Positions 49,827-54,122 of a stretch of DNA of 54,122 nt are shown piece after piece. Both the position numbers and the translations under genes were made by a program. Positions within the stretch are counted from its first letter, which is position 1. Every line of letters begins with the position of its first letter. The DNA comes from DTU098 sp964498525. GTDB taxonomy: Bacteria > Bacillota > Desulfotomaculia > Desulfotomaculales > Pelotomaculaceae. The notes under the pieces are model-generated. The model had not been told where the DNA came from. It saw only the letters and a program-made list of their open reading frames with translations, and did not search any database. The stretch spans positions 1 to 54,122 of the forward strand of contig CAZCGU010000018.1 in assembly GCA_964498525.1 (NCBI GenBank), read 5' to 3'.

Positions 49827-51674
49827 ATGCTCGGCAGCAGATTGGTTGGCATAATGCTGATTCTGACGCTGGCGCTTCTGCTGGCGTTTACCCCAACCGC
49901 CCGGGCGGATGCAGCCGAAATGCGCATCGGTGTTCTGGCTAATAAAGGAAAACCGGCGGCAATCAGTACCTGGCAGCCTCTGATTGATTACCTTGGAAAG
50001 TCGATTCCCGACCAAAAGTTTGTTTTGGTTCCTTTGGATTTTAATGAGTTATACCCCGCGGTAGAAGAAGCGCGGATTGATTTCGTCATTACCAATACCG
50101 GACAATACATAGAACTGGAGTCGTATTATGGGGTTTCGCGGATCGCCACTTTTCGAAACGCCGGTCCGGGAGGTTTTTATACCCTCTTCGGCGGTGTGTT
50201 GTTTGTTCGCGCCGACCAAAAGGATATTCATTCTATACGGGATTTCCCCGGTCACAAGGTTTTGTCCGCCGATGAAAAGACGTCATTTGGCGGATGGCTG
50301 ATGCAGCTGCGGGAGATCAAAGCTCAGGGGGTCGATCCCAGCCAGTTTAAAGAACTAAAGTCCACCGGGAATCACGAAGCGGTGGTCCTGGCGATTCTTG
50401 CCGGAGAGTCCGATGTCGGAGCGGTTCGCACTGATATCCTGGAGCGCATGGCCGGGGAGGGGAAAATTGATCTCAGCCAATTACGGATTATTAATGAACA
50501 GAATACTCAGGGTTTCCCGTTTCGGCACAGCACCCGGCTATACCCCGAATGGCCTTTCGCCAAGTCCGCCCATACGGACAGTGTCATCGCCCGGCAGGTT
50601 GCCATCGCGCTGCTGACTCTGCCCGAAGATTCCCTGGCCGCCACTGCCGCCCAGAGCGGCGGCTGGACTATCCCCGAGGATTACAATCCGGTGCACGAGC
50701 TGTTCCGCGAGTTGAGGCTGGGGCCTTATGAAAATCTGGGTGATATCCACGCGGTGGATGTCATCAAGAAGTATTGGCCGATTATTCTGCTGTCGTTGCT
50801 GCTGCTGCTGGTAGCCGGTACGGCCGCCGTGTGGATTTCCATGGCCAACCGCCGTCTGGGAACGGCATTGACCGATCTGCATCAAACCCATAGCGAGCTG
50901 GAGAAGGCCAACGGATTGCTGGTGGAGAGCATACAGTACGCCCGAATCATTCAGAAATCCCTGCTGCCGGATCCGCAGGTGGTGCGTGAAGAGGTTGCCG
51001 ACCTGGCGGTTCTTTGGGAACCGCTGGACGTGGTTGGCGGCGACTATTACTGGATGGGCCGAATCGGTGAGAAAATCCTCATCATGGTGGCGGACTGCAC
51101 CGGGCATGGCGTGCCGGGAGCCATGGTAACCATGGTCTTAAGCGCCAGTCTGGATTTCATATTGCATGAGGGCGGATTTTCTGATCCGGGGAAGATTCTA
51201 ACCGAAATCGACCGGGTGGTGCGCGGCAGGCTCCGCCAGGATGCGCCGGATTCGACCTCGGACGACGGATTGGAAGCGGCGGTCTGCGTCTATAATCCGA
51301 ATACCGGCCTCCTCTCCTTTGCCGGGGCCGGCTTGCCGCTGCTGTGGGTGAAAGACGGAAATGCGTCGTTGGTAAAGGGTGAGCGAGCCTACCTGGGATA
51401 TCGGACGCTGAGGCCAAAAGGCTCCTTCAAGGTTCACGAATTTACGGTGGAAACCGGTATGACCTTTTATATCTTTACGGATGGTGTCACCGACCAGATG
51501 GGCGGCACGCCGAGACAGCTGTTTGGGCGAAACCGCCTGGTGAATTTAATCGCCGGACTGAGCCGGCTGCCGCTGGCGGAGCAGATACCGGCAATCCGAG
51601 ATCACCTGCAATCCTATCGCCGGAATGAGAATGTCCGGGATGACATGACCATGATCGGTTTCCGGTTCAAATAG
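49827..51674 (+). CDS. siaA: SiaA-like SpoIIE/PP2C phosphatase with a PhnD-type extracellular sensor
   Basis: 615-residue membrane receptor phosphatase. A signal helix is followed by an extracellular phosphonate-binding-protein fold (PhnD-like) at about 30-290: MRIGVLANKGKPAAISTWQPLIDYL, DFVITNTGQYIEL, SFGGWLMQLRE. A transmembrane helix (WPIILLSLLLLLVAGTAAVW, about 313-333) and a coiled coil connect to a SpoIIE-type PP2C domain from about 385: WEPLDVVGGDYYW, MVADCTGHGVPGAMVTMV, and IFTDGVTD with the metal Asp residues intact. It should dephosphorylate SiaC on ligand binding. Pseudomonas SiaA has a different sensor and is the first gene. ATG after AGGAGG, 26 bases after siaD. Confidence 0.88.
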   Translation: MLGSRLVGIMLILTLALLLAFTPTARADAAEMRIGVLANKGKPAAISTWQPLIDYLGKSIPDQKFVLVPLDFNELYPAVEEARIDFVITNTGQYIELESYYGVSRIATFRNAGPGGFYTLFGGVLFVRADQKDIHSIRDFPGHKVLSADEKTSFGGWLMQLREIKAQGVDPSQFKELKSTGNHEAVVLAILAGESDVGAVRTDILERMAGEGKIDLSQLRIINEQNTQGFPFRHSTRLYPEWPFAKSAHTDSVIARQVAIALLTLPEDSLAATAAQSGGWTIPEDYNPVHELFRELRLGPYENLGDIHAVDVIKKYWPIILLSLLLLLVAGTAAVWISMANRRLGTALTDLHQTHSELEKANGLLVESIQYARIIQKSLLPDPQVVREEVADLAVLWEPLDVVGGDYYWMGRIGEKILIMVADCTGHGVPGAMVTMVLSASLDFILHEGGFSDPGKILTEIDRVVRGRLRQDAPDSTSDDGLEAAVCVYNPNTGLLSFAGAGLPLLWVKDGNASLVKGERAYLGYRTLRPKGSFKVHEFTVETGMTFYIFTDGVTDQMGGTPRQLFGRNRLVNLIAGLSRLPLAEQIPAIRDHLQSYRRNENVRDDMTMIGFRFK

Positions 51675-51821
51675 CGGGCTACAGGAAGACAAAATAACCA
51701 TTTCATTCCATAAACTTCAGCAAAACGATTTCATTTTTCAATACAACCAACTTTTATTTTGTAAGCGGGAAAGTTCTTTTATTTTTCCGCCACTCCACTG
51801 TTATTTGTTTTGCACACTACC

Positions 51822-51850
51822 TTGACAGCCACAGTAATATATATTACAAT
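51822..51850 (+). promoter_or_regulatory. promoter of the PadR operon with a palindromic spacer
   Basis: TTGACA (51822-51827), 17-base spacer, TACAAT (51845-51850), about 48 bases before the first gene. The spacer holds the perfect 14-base palindrome GTAATATATATTAC (51834-51847), a likely operator overlapping the -10 box. Confidence 0.75.
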
Positions 51851-51898
51851 GTACTTGATTCAACGAAATAAAGCTGATGGCAGAGAGGAACAATAGCA

Positions 51899-52426
51899 GT
51901 GAAATTAAGCAAGGCAACTATGCAATGGATGCGCTTTTTGCACATATTGTCGGTAAGTATATGGTTTGGGTCAGTGGTATGCATATTCTATTTGGCCATA
52001 ATATGCTTTTTCCAATTAAATGATAATGACTTTCTTACTGTCGCTCCATTGATACCGAAGCTGTATCAGAGAGTAATTATGCCAGCAGCCATATTTACAA
52101 TAATTCAAGGGGTTATTTACGGGCTTTTTTCCAATTGGGGCTTTTTCAAGTACGGCTGGCTGATTATCAAGTGGATTTTTGTCCTGCTAATTGCACTGTG
52201 TACAGGTTTAGGAGTTATCAGTCAAATGTTTTCGGTACTCGCAAAAGCGAAGACTGCGGATTTTGCAGGCGGATTTGCAGACGGCGGACTTGTGCTGCTG
52301 TTTATTTCCTTGCAGATTTTGCTTATGCTCACTATATTTGTATTGTCCATTTTTAAGCAGAGGACATTCAAATCTACTACTACTTTTTTAAAAACTTCTC
52401 GTTATGATTCAAAAACATCCAATTAA
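51899..52426 (+). CDS. DUF2269-like four-helix membrane protein
   Basis: 175 residues with four hydrophobic helices (WMRFLHILSVSIWFGSVVCIF, VIMPAAIFTIIQGVIYGLF, WLIIKWIFVLLIALCTGLGVI, GGLVLLFISLQILLMLTIFVL). The HILSVSIWFGS start resembles the DUF2269/CopD-like membrane families, in which a His on helix 1 may bind haem or metal; assignment is tentative. GTG at 51899 has GAGAGGA upstream. It heads an operon with a PadR regulator and a small membrane protein. Confidence 0.65.
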   Translation: MKLSKATMQWMRFLHILSVSIWFGSVVCIFYLAIICFFQLNDNDFLTVAPLIPKLYQRVIMPAAIFTIIQGVIYGLFSNWGFFKYGWLIIKWIFVLLIALCTGLGVISQMFSVLAKAKTADFAGGFADGGLVLLFISLQILLMLTIFVLSIFKQRTFKSTTTFLKTSRYDSKTSN

Positions 52427-52462
52427 TTAATTTATATCCCCTTTAGGAAGGAACCGTGTAAA

Positions 52463-52816
52463 GTGATCGGTACAATTTCAAACGACCTTATTCGTGGCCA
52501 TACTGATACCATTATCTTGAATATCCTGCGCCAGGGTGACAGCTACGGATATGAAGTATATAAAAAAGTAATCGCCTTGAGCGGCCACCAGTATGAACTG
52601 AAGGAGGCAACTTTGTACACAGCTTTTCGCCGTCTGGAGCAAGATGATTTGATCGCTTCCTATTGGGGTGATGAATCCCAAGGGGGTAGGCGTAAATATT
52701 ACCGCATTACCTCCAAAGGCAAGGAAGTTTATGAGCAGAACATAGTAAACTGGAACTTTGCCAGAGAAATTTTAGATAGGCTGATTAAAGGGGGTTTTGA
52801 AGATATCAAAGAATGA
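52463..52816 (+). CDS. PadR-family transcriptional regulator
   Basis: 117-residue winged-helix repressor. The family motif is clear: HTDTIILNILRQGDSYGYEVYKKV, then ELKEATLYTAFRRLEQDDLIASYW and RRKYYRITSKGKEVYEQN. PadR proteins often sense antibiotics or phenolics and repress adjacent membrane-protein genes; the palindrome in the operon promoter is a plausible target. GTG start with AGGAACC upstream. Overlaps the next gene by 20 bases. Confidence 0.9.
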   Translation: MIGTISNDLIRGHTDTIILNILRQGDSYGYEVYKKVIALSGHQYELKEATLYTAFRRLEQDDLIASYWGDESQGGRRKYYRITSKGKEVYEQNIVNWNFAREILDRLIKGGFEDIKE

Positions 52817-53465
52817 TAGTTTCATAAGCACCAATAGGAAAGTTGCAAATTATATTGACAACCTGTTCTCTAACGTGGGTGCCAGCCAACATCTTTTTGA
52901 TCTCAAGGAAGAGCTGGCAACCAATCTAAAAGAAAGAATTGCCGATATCAAATCCCGTGGCACTGATGATGAGCAAGCTTTTAAAGAAGCAGTAATTTCA
53001 ATGGGCGATTTAACCGGCTTGGTGGAAGATATGCGCAGGGTCGGACAAGATACTGCAAAACAAGGAGTGTATTCAGCCATGACAACCCGCATTTCTGCTG
53101 TCGGTATTGTTGCCGGGGTATTGTTGATATTATTTGGCATATTCACTGTAACCATGCTTTATTTCATGAAAATGGAAGCCGTGCCGGTTGCAGGCAGCTC
53201 CATCTTCATTGTTGCAGGCGGAGCTATATTAACTTACAGTTTACTAACCAGGGAAACCCGTCACAAATACGCCATGAATAGAATACGCGCCGCATTTTAT
53301 GCTTTGGCAATCGGACTAATCCTTTTCAGCATATTCACATCATTTACAACCCGTTTTGCTACCGGTGAGATTTTTATAGCCATTGGTTCCCTGATGGTAT
53401 TCTCTTTGCCGGGTATTGGGTTATTTTTGCTGCTGATATTGACCGAAACAGACCGCAGTAAATAA
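52797..53465 (+). CDS. membrane protein with permease-prefix/DUF1700-like start, PadR partner
   Basis: 222 residues: a soluble N-terminal helical domain (KVANYIDNLFSN, LKEELATNLKERIADIKSRG, DDEQAFKEAVISMGDL) like the permease-prefix and DUF1700 units that commonly travel with PadR regulators, followed by four membrane helices. Such proteins probably respond at the membrane and communicate with the regulator. The TTG at 52797 stands only two bases after AAAGGGGG; the codon at ideal spacing is an in-frame ATA (residue 3), so the start is uncertain. Confidence 0.78.
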   Translation: MKISKNDSFISTNRKVANYIDNLFSNVGASQHLFDLKEELATNLKERIADIKSRGTDDEQAFKEAVISMGDLTGLVEDMRRVGQDTAKQGVYSAMTTRISAVGIVAGVLLILFGIFTVTMLYFMKMEAVPVAGSSIFIVAGGAILTYSLLTRETRHKYAMNRIRAAFYALAIGLILFSIFTSFTTRFATGEIFIAIGSLMVFSLPGIGLFLLLILTETDRSK

Positions 53466-53587
53466 AAGGAACCTGCTGACACCGTTGCAGAGAATACTTA
53501 ATTATCCATTAAAAAAGAACCTTTGCCCTGTCGTAAGTTACCTTAGTAAAGAAGAAATGAAGTTGATTGTTGATTCTTGACTAAACT

Positions 53588-53809
53588 AATGTTCCAAATC
53601 AAACGGGCAACGGGGACAGCTTTATATTCGATCTTGGGTCCGGCGTATCGGCTAACAATGTGGCTATGGGAATATCTTATTCACGCATAGACAAGGTGTT
53701 CCTAACTCATCTACATACCGACCATATGAGTGACGTGACCACCATTTCAATGGAATGGCCAGCACGTCAACGCAAAAGGGATCGCCCCCGCGCACGCGGG
53801 GACCATTAG
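53588..53809 (+). pseudogene. fragment of a metallo-beta-lactamase-fold hydrolase gene
   Basis: The translation contains NGDSFIFDLGSG and KVFLTHLHTDHMSDV, the first metal-binding motif HxHxDH of the superfamily, closest to arylsulfatase/AtsA-like or RNase Z-like enzymes. The start of the gene is missing (a stop at 53582 is in frame) and homology ends at about 53775, only some 60 residues in, where a CRISPR-like repeat begins. The remaining metal ligands and the C-terminal two-thirds are absent, so it cannot be functional. Confidence 0.7.
53779..53806. CRISPR. single type I-E-like CRISPR repeat (no array)
   Basis: A 28-base unit with the sequence pattern of type I-E repeats: GGATCG, then the perfect stem CCCCGCG-CA-CGCGGGG (53786-53801), then ACCAT. 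No second copy occurs about 60 bases to either side and no cas gene is present. It may be a remnant or a chance match. Confidence 0.45.
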
Positions 53810-53820
53810 CCAATAATGTA

Positions 53821-53945
53821 GAACGGCACTTTCATAGCGGCACAAACGACAAATTAAAATTCCCATGAAACCTGCTAAAACAGCACATAATTATTCGCTG
53901 CGGCACAATATTATCGTGAAAACTGCACATTTTAATTGTCTTTAC
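53821..53945. mobile_element. possible insertion-sequence end repeats (IS21-like)
   Basis: GCGGCACAA occurs at 53837 and 53900, each followed within about 15-25 bases by TGAAA and then by a GCAC; further GGCACTTT and CTGCACATTTT units flank them. Repeated GGCAC/GTGC blocks near a terminus are typical of IS21-type elements. No transposase frame is in the window, so this would be an end only. Confidence 0.3.
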
Positions 53946-54122
53946 TAAAATAATCACATCGGCATTCCATAAAAAGAAAACTACCGGGCAACTATTACCC
54001 GGCCATGGGTGTTCTATTAAGACCCCAAAACACCATCAATAACCAATAATTACACTTAACCCCTGGGAAAAACTTTTGACGAAAAAGAATAAATACTTCC
54101 CCGATAAAGCAGGATTGGCCCT

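Larger units (their letters stand above)
53466..54122. other. degraded region at the end of the window
   Basis: 657 bases without an intact gene. It includes a truncated metallo-beta-lactamase gene, a single CRISPR-like repeat and possible insertion-sequence end repeats. The last 170 bases hold two small hairpins (CCGGG/CCCGG at 53983-54001; GGTGTT/AACACC at 54008-54032) and no frame. Confidence 0.5.

Noticed and set aside
53779..53806. A CRISPR array
   Set aside because: Only one repeat-like unit is present and no cas genes occur in the window, so at most a relic is claimed.

Overview
The window looks like chromosomal DNA of a Gram-positive, probably anaerobic member of the Firmicutes. Strong AGGAGG-type ribosome binding sites, lipoprotein signal peptides, S-layer homology domains, a two-gene YcdB/YcdC family, UPF0756, a copper-amine-oxidase-N-domain family and what looks like a TRAP-type trp leader all fit the Desulfotomaculum/Pelotomaculum (Peptococcaceae) area. 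That placement is inference. No rRNA or tRNA gene was recognised.

Layout. 1-5,000: a TRAP-transporter solute-binding lipoprotein behind a leader with its own terminator, a small secreted protein and NADP-type glutamate dehydrogenase. 5,000-10,120: two tandem exported YcdB/YcdC + SLH proteins and a DUF3006 protein. 10,540-15,100: a methyltransferase facing a MacAB-like export operon (adaptor, ATPase, FtsX-type permease). 15,660-18,390: perR-katG with a PerR-type operator beside the promoter. 18,870-22,180: gatCAB, in which GatA has lost its catalytic lysine and GatB has a broken signature motif. 22,490-24,330: UPF0756, a MoaE-like protein and a YgbA-type nitrosative-stress protein. 24,540-31,580: an ABC-2 exporter with an EamA carrier, a polar amino acid ABC importer and a second EamA carrier. 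31,850-36,500: a trp operon in the order B-A-D-C-F, without trpE/G, preceded by a leader of regularly spaced NAG triplets and a terminator. 36,650-41,000: a guanine-deaminase-type enzyme and a large soluble PAS/GAF histidine kinase.

41,540-46,460 is the most accessory-looking part: a membrane-anchored unknown, hairpin repeats, and two tandem exported proteins that share a nearly identical N-terminal half (signal peptide plus copper amine oxidase N-domain) but carry different C-termini. The second C-terminus is a MACPF (perforin-like) domain followed by a beta-prism-like domain. 48,040-51,670 holds a SiaB-SiaC-SiaD-SiaA type partner-switching/c-di-GMP module whose phosphatase carries a PhnD-like extracellular sensor. 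The window closes with a PadR regulator operon, a truncated metallo-beta-lactamase gene, one isolated type I-E-like CRISPR repeat and possible insertion-sequence end repeats.

The best candidates for new biology are the GatCAB with a dead amidase triad, the surface MACPF pair, the rewired Sia module, and the TRAP-like leader in front of a trpB-first operon.
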